This document shows positions 42,772 through 51,177 of a stretch of 64,000 bases of DNA, one piece after another. The notes under the pieces are model-generated. The model had not been told where the DNA came from. It did not search any database and saw only the letters and a program-made list of their open reading frames with translations. Source of the DNA: Candidatus Binatia bacterium. GTDB lineage: Bacteria > Desulfobacterota > Binatia > UBA1149 > CAITLU01. The stretch spans positions 1 to 64,000 of the forward strand of contig DASXOZ010000047.1 in the NCBI GenBank assembly GCA_036493895.1, given 5' to 3'. A program made the position numbers and the translations under genes. Position 1 is the first letter of the stretch; each line of letters starts with the position of its first letter.

Positions 42772-44353
42772 CCACTCGCATCACGTAGTCCGGAAAGCCG
42801 AGATACGGCATGAACACGCGCGGCTTGCCCGGGACATTCGAGCCGAGATACCACGAGTTGCAGGTCGGATAGATCGTCAGGTTGCCGATCTCGTTGACGA
42901 GATCGACCCAGCCGTTCTCTGCATCCGTCCTTGCCTCGATGGTGCGCCCGCCGGTTTCGATCACGTGCAGGATCAGGCGGCTGATCCAGTTCACGTGCTG
43001 CTCGATCGACGGCACCATGTTGGTCAGCACCGACGGGCTGCCGGGACCGGTGACGAAGAAGAAATTCGGGAAACCGGCTGTCGACAGGCCGAGATAAGTG
43101 CGCGGGCCTGCCGCCCATTTCTGCTTCAGCGTCATGCCGTCGCGTCCGCGGATATCCACGGCCAGAAGGGCCCCGGTCATGGCATCGAACCCGGTCGCGA
43201 ACACGATCGCGTCCAGCCCGTACTCGGCGGCGCTGGTGCGGATCCCCGCCGGCGTGATCTCTTCGATCGGCTCGGTGCTGACGTCGACGAGCGTGACGTT
43301 GTCGCGGTTGAACGTCGCGTAGTAGTCGGTGTCGACGCACAGGCGCTTGCAGCCGACGGCCGTCGCCGGCGTGAGCTTCGCAGCGACGGCAGGGTTCTCG
43401 ACGATCGCGCGGATCTTGGTGCGGACGAACTCGGCGGCCGTGTCGTTCGCTTCGCGGCTGAGCACGAGGTCGTTGTAGCCGCCGAGGAACGCCAGCCCGC
43501 CGCGCCGCCAGCGGTCTTCGAACTCCACCTGCCGTTCTTCGCCGGAAACGTCGAGCGCGGCGGTCTCGGCGCTTCGCGTGTCGAAGCCGAACGGCTGCAT
43601 GGCGCCGTTTTTGCGCAGCTCCGGATACGTCTCCTTGACGCGGCGGACTTCCTCCGGATCCAGCGCGCGGTTGTGCGCCGGAATCGACCAGGTGGGTGTT
43701 CGCTGGAAGACGGTAAGGTGTGCGGCTTCGGCGGCGATGAGCGGAATCGACTGCACGCCCGAGGAGCCGGTGCCGATCACGCCCACGCGTTGTCCGTCGA
43801 AATGCACTCCGTCGTGCGGCCAGCGTGCGGTGTGATAGATGGGGCCGTGAAAAGAATCGCGGCCGGGAAACTCCGGCATGTTGACCGCCGACAGGCATCC
43901 GGTCGCCATCACGAAGAAACGGGCATTCCATCGGGAGCCGTCGCTGCAGCGCACGCCCCAGCGTCCTTTCTCCCGGTCCCAGCTGGCAGCTTCGACGCGA
44001 GTGTCGAGCTGGATGTCGGGACGCAGCGAGAAGCGGTCGGCGACGTGCTCGAGGTAGCGCAGGATTTCGGCCTGGGGCGCGTAGCGCTGCGACCACTGCC
44101 ACTCCTGCTGCAGCTCGTCGGAAAACTGGTAGGAGTACTCCATGCTCTCGACGTCGCAGCGGGCGCCGGGATAGCGGTTCCAGTACCATGTGCCGCCGAC
44201 TCCGCCGCCGGCTTCGAACACGCGCGTGCGAAGGCCTAGGCTGCGAAAGCGGTGCAGCGCGTAGAGACCGGCAAAACCGGCGCCGACGACGACCACGTCG
44301 AGCTCGGCAGTGCGGTGGTCGCCTGAGGTCATTGCGTCATTCTCCTGCTGCAT
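42725..44353 (-). CDS. flavin-containing Baeyer-Villiger-type monooxygenase
   Basis: This 542-residue enzyme uses FAD and NADPH to insert oxygen next to a ketone or oxidise a soft nucleophile. The first Rossmann motif is GAGFAG at 24-29 and the second GTGSSG at 194-199. The Baeyer-Villiger fingerprint FHGPIYHTARWPHD sits at 168-181 between them. All key residues are present. ATG 44353 is chosen with GGAGG ten bases upstream; ATG 44332 also has an AGGAG site. Substrate unknown; it is followed by a SpoIIAA-like gene. Confidence 0.88.
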   Translation of the reverse strand: MQQENDAMTSGDHRTAELDVVVVGAGFAGLYALHRFRSLGLRTRVFEAGGGVGGTWYWNRYPGARCDVESMEYSYQFSDELQQEWQWSQRYAPQAEILRYLEHVADRFSLRPDIQLDTRVEAASWDREKGRWGVRCSDGSRWNARFFVMATGCLSAVNMPEFPGRDSFHGPIYHTARWPHDGVHFDGQRVGVIGTGSSGVQSIPLIAAEAAHLTVFQRTPTWSIPAHNRALDPEEVRRVKETYPELRKNGAMQPFGFDTRSAETAALDVSGEERQVEFEDRWRRGGLAFLGGYNDLVLSREANDTAAEFVRTKIRAIVENPAVAAKLTPATAVGCKRLCVDTDYYATFNRDNVTLVDVSTEPIEEITPAGIRTSAAEYGLDAIVFATGFDAMTGALLAVDIRGRDGMTLKQKWAAGPRTYLGLSTAGFPNFFFVTGPGSPSVLTNMVPSIEQHVNWISRLILHVIETGGRTIEARTDAENGWVDLVNEIGNLTIYPTCNSWYLGSNVPGKPRVFMPYLGFPDYVMRVDAIAANGYEGFEIGA

Positions 44354-44401
44354 GGTGCCGGATCCTCCAGGGATGCAGGATAGTGCGGGATCACGAGCGA
44401 A

Positions 44402-45037
44402 TCACTTGCGCCAATGCGGCGGGTAGCTGTTCTGGTACGCAGGGAGCTGGCGCATCCGGTCGCGCCATTCGGCAAGGGCCGGCATCGTTGCTCCGTCGAT
44501 GCTCGCACCCGCGCGACCGGCGATCTCGACGAAAGGAATCCAGGTCGTGTCGGCCCTGGTCAGGGCCTCTCCCATCACGAAAGGGCCGCCGCGCCCGGTG
44601 ATGCGGCCGTCGAGGCGCGCAAGCTCACCCCGCACGTCGGAGCGGCGCTCGGCCAGCGTTTTCGGATCGCGTTTGTCCTCGGGAGTGAAGAACGCGATCT
44701 GCGCGAGGCCGCGGAACGACTCGGCAAGGTACGTCGTGCACTCCAGCTCCTCGATGCGCGTCCTGGCGCGGGCTTCGGGCGAGGCGGGAAGAAGAGGGCG
44801 GGACGGGTACTTCTCTTCGAGGTATTCGAGGATGGCCGCCGATTCGTAGACCACGAGGTCGCCGTCGCGCAGCACCGGCACTTTTCCGTGCGGATTCATC
44901 GCGAGGTAGTCGGGTTTCTTCAGGTCTCCCGAGCTGAAGGTCACGAGCACCGGCTCGTACGCGATGCCCTTCTCCTCGAGCGCGATGTGAACGCGCCACG
45001 CCCACGGAGAGCCGGACGCGTACCAGAAATGGATCAT
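44402..45037 (-). CDS. glutathione S-transferase family protein
   Basis: This 211-residue protein has a thioredoxin-fold N-terminal domain (FWYASGSPWAWRVHIALEEK) and the glutathione-contacting NPHGKVPVLRDGDLVVYESA segment. A helical C-terminal domain with a LTRADTTWIPF motif follows. It may detoxify electrophiles, perhaps products of the adjacent monooxygenase (48 bp downstream on the same strand). ATG 45037 follows GGAGG at ideal spacing. Confidence 0.88.
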   Translation of the reverse strand: MIHFWYASGSPWAWRVHIALEEKGIAYEPVLVTFSSGDLKKPDYLAMNPHGKVPVLRDGDLVVYESAAILEYLEEKYPSRPLLPASPEARARTRIEELECTTYLAESFRGLAQIAFFTPEDKRDPKTLAERRSDVRGELARLDGRITGRGGPFVMGEALTRADTTWIPFVEIAGRAGASIDGATMPALAEWRDRMRQLPAYQNSYPPHWRK

Positions 45038-45319
45038 GCGGTTACCTCCACGCAGCTTTTCCTGGCTGGAGTCGTAGCACCGGAGGCAGCCGTGCCCAAA
45101 TCCGCCCCGCCGATCCTTCGCCCGGCGCTGCCGGAAACCCGGCAACGATGATTAGAGGCGTGGCGTCGTCACGGCCGGGAGCGTAAGTTCGCACCTCCGC
45201 CAAGCGCAGGCTGACGCCGTTCGCTGACGCCGCAAGCAGACCGACGGGATTGTTGCTATTTTCGATCGGCCGAATCCCGGCTCACTACGGGGATCGCCGC
45301 CGACGCGAGCTACGACACG

Positions 45320-46738
45320 ATGCCAGACGAAACTCGCGATCCGGTGACGGGTGTCGGAAAAGAGCATCGCGCGAATGTATCCATACGAGGTTCTTCGCCG
45401 ATGTGGCCGCACCTGGTCATCCTCCTGAGCGTGGGCATTGCGCTCCGTACGACCTATCGAATCGCCAGAAAGATGCTTCTCTTGGGGTCGGTGGAAGGCC
45501 ATTTCGTCTATGCCTACGGTCATGCCCTGGAGGGACGAGTCTGGTTTCCTTTCCTGATCGTGTTTGCCCCGGCATGCGGACTTGCGTGGCTCACGACGCG
45601 AAAGATCGCCACTCGCGAACGGGCATGCGTCCTGGCGTGGTGGGTGGCGGCATTCCCATCTCAACTCGTCCTGCGGGTCCTGGCGTTCGAACCGCTCGAA
45701 GCGAGCATTCGAAGCGATAGCTCAAATTCCTTCTACACGCCGACGTTGAGCTCCACGGCCCTGGACTTCCTGGGGAATTTTCAGCGACAGGCCGAAGCGC
45801 TTCCGATGCACGCGGCTGCCAACATGCCGGGCAAAGTCCTCCTGTACTATCTGCTGGAAACCATGACTTCCGCACCGCAGGTCATGGGGTACGCGAACAT
45901 TCTGCTCTCCAACCTTGGCGGGGTTTTCCTTTACTTCATCGTACGCGACCTGTTCGGCGATCGGCGAACGGCGCTTTACTCCTTGATCCTCTACCTTTTC
46001 ATTCCCGGCAGAACGTATTTTTTTCCACTCGCGAACACGGTTACTCCGACGGTGGTCCTGGCGTGTCTGTTCCTTCACGTCCGTTTTCTCGTTACCGGCC
46101 GTTCGATCTATGCGCTTGGTCTCGGTGTCGGCCTTTACGTCATGTTGCTTTTCGACCCGATACCGTTGGCTACCGGACCGATCTTCGTTGCGGCGTTTCT
46201 GAACTCGCGACTGCCGACGTGCAACACCCCGGCCGCGGCGATTCGCACGGCTTCGCGCGCCACGCTGCTGGGAGCGGCAGCATTCGTCGCCGTTTACGCG
46301 ACGGTTCTGGTGAGTACCGGCTTCGATATTGCAGGCTGTTTCTGGACCGTTCTGGCGAACGCACAGGACTTCAACGCGCAAAACAAGCGCGACTACACGC
46401 TGTGGGCGATGCGCAATCCCGTCGATTTCTGCATCACTGCCGGCGTTGCGGTAGTCCCGCTCGCGCTCGCTGCCGTTCTCGAAGCAGCGCGTTCACCCGT
46501 CCAGCTTCGTGCACTCGCAACGTTCGGCATTGCCACCGTGCTCGCCTTCGTCGCTCTCGATGCGGCGGGTGTGAATCGCGGCGAGGTCATGCGTCTGTGG
46601 ATCTTCCAGGCGGCATTCTTCGCAGTGCTCGCCGCCTGGACATGTGCGCGCGTACGCGGGTCCCTGACGTTTTATCTGGTGCTCGGCGTGAACATCCTGC
46701 AGGCAGCAGTCGGCCTCGACGTCGTTCGATTCCTGTAA
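45320..46738 (+). CDS. polytopic membrane protein, possible GT-C type
   Basis: This 472-residue integral membrane protein has about ten helices. Hydrophobic stretches such as TVVLACLFLHVRFLVTGRS and the loop GRTYFFPLANTVTPT recall lipid-linked glycosyltransferases of the GT-C/PMT type, but no catalytic DE motif is certain. ATG 45320 has no strong ribosome site; ATG 45401 is possible. The gene stands alone and converges on ybaK with a 10 bp gap. Function not assigned. Confidence 0.65.
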   Translation: MPDETRDPVTGVGKEHRANVSIRGSSPMWPHLVILLSVGIALRTTYRIARKMLLLGSVEGHFVYAYGHALEGRVWFPFLIVFAPACGLAWLTTRKIATRERACVLAWWVAAFPSQLVLRVLAFEPLEASIRSDSSNSFYTPTLSSTALDFLGNFQRQAEALPMHAAANMPGKVLLYYLLETMTSAPQVMGYANILLSNLGGVFLYFIVRDLFGDRRTALYSLILYLFIPGRTYFFPLANTVTPTVVLACLFLHVRFLVTGRSIYALGLGVGLYVMLLFDPIPLATGPIFVAAFLNSRLPTCNTPAAAIRTASRATLLGAAAFVAVYATVLVSTGFDIAGCFWTVLANAQDFNAQNKRDYTLWAMRNPVDFCITAGVAVVPLALAAVLEAARSPVQLRALATFGIATVLAFVALDAAGVNRGEVMRLWIFQAAFFAVLAAWTCARVRGSLTFYLVLGVNILQAAVGLDVVRFL

Positions 46739-46748
46739 ACCCGCCGCA

Positions 46749-47237
46749 TCAGATCGCGCAGCTGACGGGCTCGGCGCCGAGAAGCTCGGTCAGCACCGAC
46801 GGCGATATGGAAACCAGATGCCCGCGCCGTCCTCCGTTGAGGAAGATCCGCGGCAGGTCGAGCACCGTCTTCTCGACGAAAACGCGCATCGATTTTCGCG
46901 TCGCGAACGGGGAAGTTCCCCCGACGAGGTAACCGCTGTGGCGCTCGGCGACCTCCGGTTTGCACGGCTCGATCGATTTTACGCCTGCGGCGCGGGCAAG
47001 GGACTTGGTGCTGACCTGCCGGTCGCCGTGCATCAGCACGATCAGCGGCTCGCGCGCCTCGTCCTGCATCACCAGCGTCTTGATGACCTCGTGCTCGGGC
47101 ACGCCGAGCTGCCGCGAAGATTCGGCAGTGCCGCCGCGGTCGACGTAATCGTAGGCATGCTCGCCGAAGGCGACGTCGTGGCGGCGCAGCCACGCGATGG
47201 CCGGAGTCTCGCCGAGGTGCCGCGTCTTTTTCGCCAC
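46749..47237 (-). CDS. ybaK: Cys-tRNA(Pro) deacylase-type YbaK/EbsC protein
   Basis: This 162-residue aminoacyl-tRNA editing-domain protein hydrolyses mischarged tRNA. The conserved blocks are GVPEHEVIKTLVM, the substrate Lys in STKSLARAAGVKSIE and YLVGGTSPFATRKSMRVFVE near the C-terminus. The length is that of stand-alone YbaK. No partner gene is adjacent. Confidence 0.88.
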   Translation of the reverse strand: MAKKTRHLGETPAIAWLRRHDVAFGEHAYDYVDRGGTAESSRQLGVPEHEVIKTLVMQDEAREPLIVLMHGDRQVSTKSLARAAGVKSIEPCKPEVAERHSGYLVGGTSPFATRKSMRVFVEKTVLDLPRIFLNGGRRGHLVSISPSVLTELLGAEPVSCAI

Positions 47238-47311
47238 CGCGGCATTGTGCCGTGCGGGGCCAGAGGACGAAACTGCGGGGGCGACGGCGGCAGAGCCGCC
47301 TGCGTGCTTCG

Positions 47312-47719
47312 TCAGTGCGCCGCCGCGAACGGACCGGCAGGAAGCCGCACGGCCACGGGATCACCGTTCCCCGTGTCCACACGGTACGTTGCCCATCGGT
47401 ACGCGTCCGGGCGCGAGGCGACCATGCGCGACGACTCCCACGACAGAGGTGTCGCCGGCGAATCGTCGAACGAAACGCTCGCGGCAACCGGCTCGAGAGG
47501 ACGACGATCGAGGTCGGTGACGAAAAGCTCCACGTGCCGGTCGTTCTCGACCACTTCGACGTGCACGTTGCCGGCCATCGCGACGGTTCCGCCGTGGTGG
47601 GGCTCGTGATCCATCGAACACGACGTCGAATGTGCGCCGGACTCGCCGAGCCCCGACTGGAAGAACGGCAGCGCAAACAGCAGCAGGCCGATCGCGAGCG
47701 TACCGCTTCGCGACAGCAT
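47312..47719 (-). CDS. small exported beta-sandwich-like protein
   Basis: This 135-residue protein has a signal peptide (LAIGLLLFALPFFQSGLG). A Cys/Met/His-rich stretch, CSMDHEPHHGG, could bind copper. It is followed by a beta-rich domain (VHVEVVENDRHVELFVTDLD) like those of YtkA/FixH-type periplasmic proteins. It is the last of three closely spaced minus-strand genes, overlapping the membrane-protein stop by one base. The copper role is inferred. Confidence 0.55.
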   Translation of the reverse strand: MLSRSGTLAIGLLLFALPFFQSGLGESGAHSTSCSMDHEPHHGGTVAMAGNVHVEVVENDRHVELFVTDLDRRPLEPVAASVSFDDSPATPLSWESSRMVASRPDAYRWATYRVDTGNGDPVAVRLPAGPFAAAH

Positions 47720-48135
47720 CAGCGACCGCCCGCGCTGTCGCGCGCCAGCCTGGCGGTGCACGCGACGAGGACGATCGTCGCGATGTACACGGGTCCAAGG
47801 TCGAAGCGCCAATGGCCCGGCTCGAAGAGCCCGCGCAGCGAGTCGGCGATGTGGACCAGCGCATGGGCGACCGAATAGGCGCTGGCAGCCACCATTGCCG
47901 GCAGCCTCAGTTCGCGGCGCCACACCGAGACGACCAGTGCAAGGCCGAGCAGCGTGAAGATGCAGCCGATGTCGCGAACGAAGTGTTCGTTGAGCGGGCC
48001 CGACGCCGGCACGTTCGCCGGAAGGTTGAGGTACCAGTGCAGCGGACTGGCGAGCATCCACAGGCCGTTGACGAGATTGCCAATGCCGAACAGCGCGACG
48101 ACGACGGCCCAGCGCCCGGAAGCCTTGTCGTTCAT
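47719..48135 (-). CDS. four-helix membrane protein
   Basis: This 138-residue protein consists of about four membrane helices with conserved-looking HWYLNLP and HALVHIADS segments that could bind a metal or heme. ATG 48135 is chosen; ATG 48147 is also possible. It lies between the decarboxylase-like and exported proteins in a tight operon. No family was recognised. Confidence 0.55.
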   Translation of the reverse strand: MNDKASGRWAVVVALFGIGNLVNGLWMLASPLHWYLNLPANVPASGPLNEHFVRDIGCIFTLLGLALVVSVWRRELRLPAMVAASAYSVAHALVHIADSLRGLFEPGHWRFDLGPVYIATIVLVACTARLARDSAGGR

Positions 48136-48154
48136 CCGATCTTCCATCTTACCG

Positions 48155-48778
48155 TCAGCGAACGGGTTTCGCGTCGCTTGCGCGAGCCGGGATTTCGCAG
48201 GCACCGTCGGGGAGCAGGCCGAGCGGCTTGGCCTGGAGATTGAGATAGTTGCCGACGGCATTGAGCCAGGTCAGCTCGACGATCTCGCGCTCAGCGAAGT
48301 GGCGCCGCAGATTCTCGAACGTCTCGTCGCTCGCACGCCTGGTCGTGTTCACTTCTTCGATGTACTGGAGGGCAGCTTTTTCGCGAGCGCTGAAACGGTC
48401 GCTGGTACGGAACGAAGGCAATGCATCGACGTCGGCGCGCTCGACGGACTTGTGTTGCAGCGCAAGGCGCGTCTCGAGGTCGTCGCAGTAGAGGCAGCCG
48501 TTGACCCTGGAGCCGTAGACGCGCGCGAGGCTGCGCAATCTCGCGTCGAGCGAAAGGCCGTACTCCGAAGTGGCCATCAGCAGGATGTGGGCCAGCAGCG
48601 TGCGCGGCGCCCTTGCGAAGATGACGCCGACCGGCGCGGTCGAGCCGATCGAGAAGCGGTAGATCAGCGTGGTCAGCCACACCAGCGGGTTCCACGAACG
48701 GATCGGTGCCAGGCGCGGGGCGGCGGCTTCGGGCGAAGCCGTACGGGGAATATCTTGAGCGCGAATTGCCGATTCCAT
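48155..48778 (-). CDS. carboxymuconolactone decarboxylase/AhpD-like protein
   Basis: This 207-residue helical protein carries the CMD/AhpD core LARVYGSRVNGCLYCDDLE, where the CLYC pair is the redox centre of AhpD-like peroxidase reductases. It may reduce peroxides or act in oxidative stress. AAAGGAG precedes ATG 48778. It is the first gene of the three-gene operon. Confidence 0.78.
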   Translation of the reverse strand: MESAIRAQDIPRTASPEAAAPRLAPIRSWNPLVWLTTLIYRFSIGSTAPVGVIFARAPRTLLAHILLMATSEYGLSLDARLRSLARVYGSRVNGCLYCDDLETRLALQHKSVERADVDALPSFRTSDRFSAREKAALQYIEEVNTTRRASDETFENLRRHFAEREIVELTWLNAVGNYLNLQAKPLGLLPDGACEIPARASDAKPVR

Positions 48779-48983
48779 CGCAGGCTCCTTTGGCATCTGC
48801 GCGCCAAACCGCGCAGATATTGCACTTGCGTGGCAGGCCGGCAGTTGCGGCGGCGCAGACTGCCGGGCCCCGTCCAGCGGGCGCCCGGACGCCGTTTGCG
48901 CCGCGCCCTTTCGCAACCATCACGATCGAAGCGCAGCCGAGGTTACTCGTGCCTCGCAGAATTCGTCGCGCGGGCGGCGGCTG

Positions 48984-49550
48984 TCAAACGATCCAGCCGG
49001 CCAGGGTCGAAAGAGGCTGCGGTGCTTCGGGAGCCCACGGACGAGGCAGGTCGAGCTGCGCGGCTTCGTGGTCGAGCAGCCAGCGTTTCGCTTCGAGACC
49101 GCCGCCGAAGCCGGTCAGCGTCCCGTTGCTTCCGATGACGCGATGGCAAGGCACGATGATGCCGACGGGATTGGCACCGTTTGCCGCTCCGACTGCACGA
49201 ACCGCAGCAGGTGAGCCGATCTCGGCGGCAAGCTCTCCGTAGCTTCGCGTCTGGCCGGCCGGAATCGTGCGCAGCGCAGCCCAGACGCGCTGCTGGAACG
49301 GCGTGCCCCAGCTTTCGACGTCGATCGGAGCCAGCGCATCGAGGTCGCCGTCAAAGTACGCTCGAAGCCGCGTAGCCACGCCGGCCGGGTCCTTGTGACG
49401 GCGCTTTTCGAACTTGGGAAAGCGCCGTTCGAGGTACGCGCATTGCCGCGCGGTAAGCGATCCGAAACTCAGCGCGACGACGCGCTTTTCGTGGACCGCA
49501 AGCGTGAGGAGACCGACAGGGGAGGTGAGCTCGCAGTTTTCGAGGATCAT
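48984..49550 (-). CDS. ogt: methylated-DNA-protein cysteine methyltransferase
   Basis: This 188-residue suicide repair enzyme moves methyl groups from O6-methylguanine to its own Cys135 in the IIVPCHRVIG motif. The DNA-binding helix-turn-helix TRSYGELAAEIGSPAAVRAVG with its arginine finger is intact. ATG 49550 overlaps the stop of the Ada/AlkA-type gene by 4 bp, so the two repair proteins are translationally coupled. The length is normal for Ogt. Confidence 0.95.
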   Translation of the reverse strand: MILENCELTSPVGLLTLAVHEKRVVALSFGSLTARQCAYLERRFPKFEKRRHKDPAGVATRLRAYFDGDLDALAPIDVESWGTPFQQRVWAALRTIPAGQTRSYGELAAEIGSPAAVRAVGAANGANPVGIIVPCHRVIGSNGTLTGFGGGLEAKRWLLDHEAAQLDLPRPWAPEAPQPLSTLAGWIV

Positions 49551-51082
49551 GATGCTTTCTCCATCGCCCGCGGCCTGGCCGCCAGGCTGTGCCACAAATA
49601 GATCACCGCATAAGAGCGCCACGGCCGCCACGCTTCGGCGCTGCGAAGCACCTGGCGCGCCGGGGCCGCAGGCTCGCTTTCCGACAGCGCGCGGCGCAGT
49701 CCGATGTCGCTTTCCAGGAATGCGTCCGGTTCGGCGAGCGCACGCATCGCGATGTAGTTGGCCGTCCACGGTCCCATTCCGGGAATCGCACAGAGGCGCT
49801 CGACTGCTTCGTCCAGACCGAGCGCCGCATCGAGCTTGAGCTCGCCGCTGGCAATCGCGACGGCCAGAGTGCGGATGGTCGCGGCGCGAGCGCGCGTCAG
49901 GCCGATGCGCGAAAGATCGGCCTCGGCCAGTGCGGCAGCGGAAGGGAAAACATGCGTGAGCGAGCCGCGAGGAGCCGGCAGCGGCGTGCCGAATTCCTCG
50001 GCCAGGCGTCGCGCCATCGTCGTCGCTCCGTGCACCGTGATCTGCTGCCCGAGCACTCCGCGCACCGCCATCTCGAATCCGTCCCATGCGCCCGGCACTC
50101 GAAGACCGGGCAGCGCAGCGACCAGGCTGCGAAGCGGCTCGGCCTGCGAGAGCTGCTCGGCGATGCGCGGAAAATCGGCGCCGAGGTCGAAAATCCGACG
50201 GACCTTTTCGACGACGCCGATCAGGTTGTGGCAATTCGCCAGCTCTACGCGCATCACCAGGTGCGCCGCGTGGTGCGGCGCGTCCTTGCCTGCCGTTCGT
50301 CGCGTAGCGCCGGCCGCACGCGGGTCACCGCCGCGGCGCACTTCGATCGTGCCCGCGACGCCGTCGATCGAGATCGTGCGCCGGTACGCGCCGTTTTCGA
50401 CGCTCTCGACGCCGGGAATCGCGCGGTGCGCGAGGAACTCGAGCATCGCTTCCCATGCCAGCGGCGGACGGTACGGGAGTCGCACGAGAACGCCTGCGTT
50501 GGCGGACTCGCCGGTTCTTGTCTTCGGACCGCGAAGCTCGGTGGGCGAGCGTCCGAATGTCGCCTTCAGCGAATGGTTGAACTGCCGGATGCTCGTGAAT
50601 CCCGACGTCATCGCGATCTCGGATACCGGAAGATCGGTCTGGTCGATCAACGTGCGCGCGAAGTGCACGCGCCTGGCGCGCGCGACGTCGCTCGGAGACG
50701 CGCCCAGATGCTGCGCGAACAGGCGCCGCAACTGGCGCTCGCCGATGCCGAGGCGCGCCGCGAAACGCTCGAGGTCTCCATCGTCGTCGAGGCCGCCTTC
50801 GCCGATCAACCGCAAGGCGCGCGACACGACGGCCGAGCTGCCGGCCCACGCCGGCGTTCCGGGCGCGGTTTCGGGGCGGCAACGCTTGCAGGGGCGGAAC
50901 CCGGCTGCCTCAGCCGCGGCCGCGCACGGGTAGAAACGCATGTTTTTCAGTTTCGGCGGGCATACCGGGCACACCGGGCGGCAATAGATTCCGGTGGTCA
51001 CAACGCCCGTGAAAAAGCGCCCGTCGAAACGGCGGTCCCGGGTGAGGATGGCCTCGTAACAGCGCGACGGGTCGAGATCCAT
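49547..51082 (-). CDS. alkA: Ada-type transcriptional activator fused to AlkA 3-methyladenine glycosylase
   Basis: This 511-residue protein carries three functions. Residues 1-75 are the Ada N-terminal zinc domain with four Cys (34, 38, 65, 68 in GIYCRPVCPVC and CKRC); methylation of one turns Ada into an activator. Residues 85-190 are an AraC-type DNA-binding domain. Residues 200-505 are AlkA, with the helix-hairpin-helix LCAIPGMGPWTANYIAMRAL and the catalytic Asp in FLESDIGLRRAL. It removes alkylated bases and probably controls its own operon. ATG 51082 is chosen. Confidence 0.93.
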   Translation of the reverse strand: MDLDPSRCYEAILTRDRRFDGRFFTGVVTTGIYCRPVCPVCPPKLKNMRFYPCAAAAEAAGFRPCKRCRPETAPGTPAWAGSSAVVSRALRLIGEGGLDDDGDLERFAARLGIGERQLRRLFAQHLGASPSDVARARRVHFARTLIDQTDLPVSEIAMTSGFTSIRQFNHSLKATFGRSPTELRGPKTRTGESANAGVLVRLPYRPPLAWEAMLEFLAHRAIPGVESVENGAYRRTISIDGVAGTIEVRRGGDPRAAGATRRTAGKDAPHHAAHLVMRVELANCHNLIGVVEKVRRIFDLGADFPRIAEQLSQAEPLRSLVAALPGLRVPGAWDGFEMAVRGVLGQQITVHGATTMARRLAEEFGTPLPAPRGSLTHVFPSAAALAEADLSRIGLTRARAATIRTLAVAIASGELKLDAALGLDEAVERLCAIPGMGPWTANYIAMRALAEPDAFLESDIGLRRALSESEPAAPARQVLRSAEAWRPWRSYAVIYLWHSLAARPRAMEKAS

Positions 51083-51177
51083 GGGCCTCTTATAGGCCGG
51101 ACGCCCGCCGATGTCTGGCAATTTCCGGACATGGTCGTCCGGGGCCACGCCGCGTCGTCCGGGGCCGGGGCCGGTCG

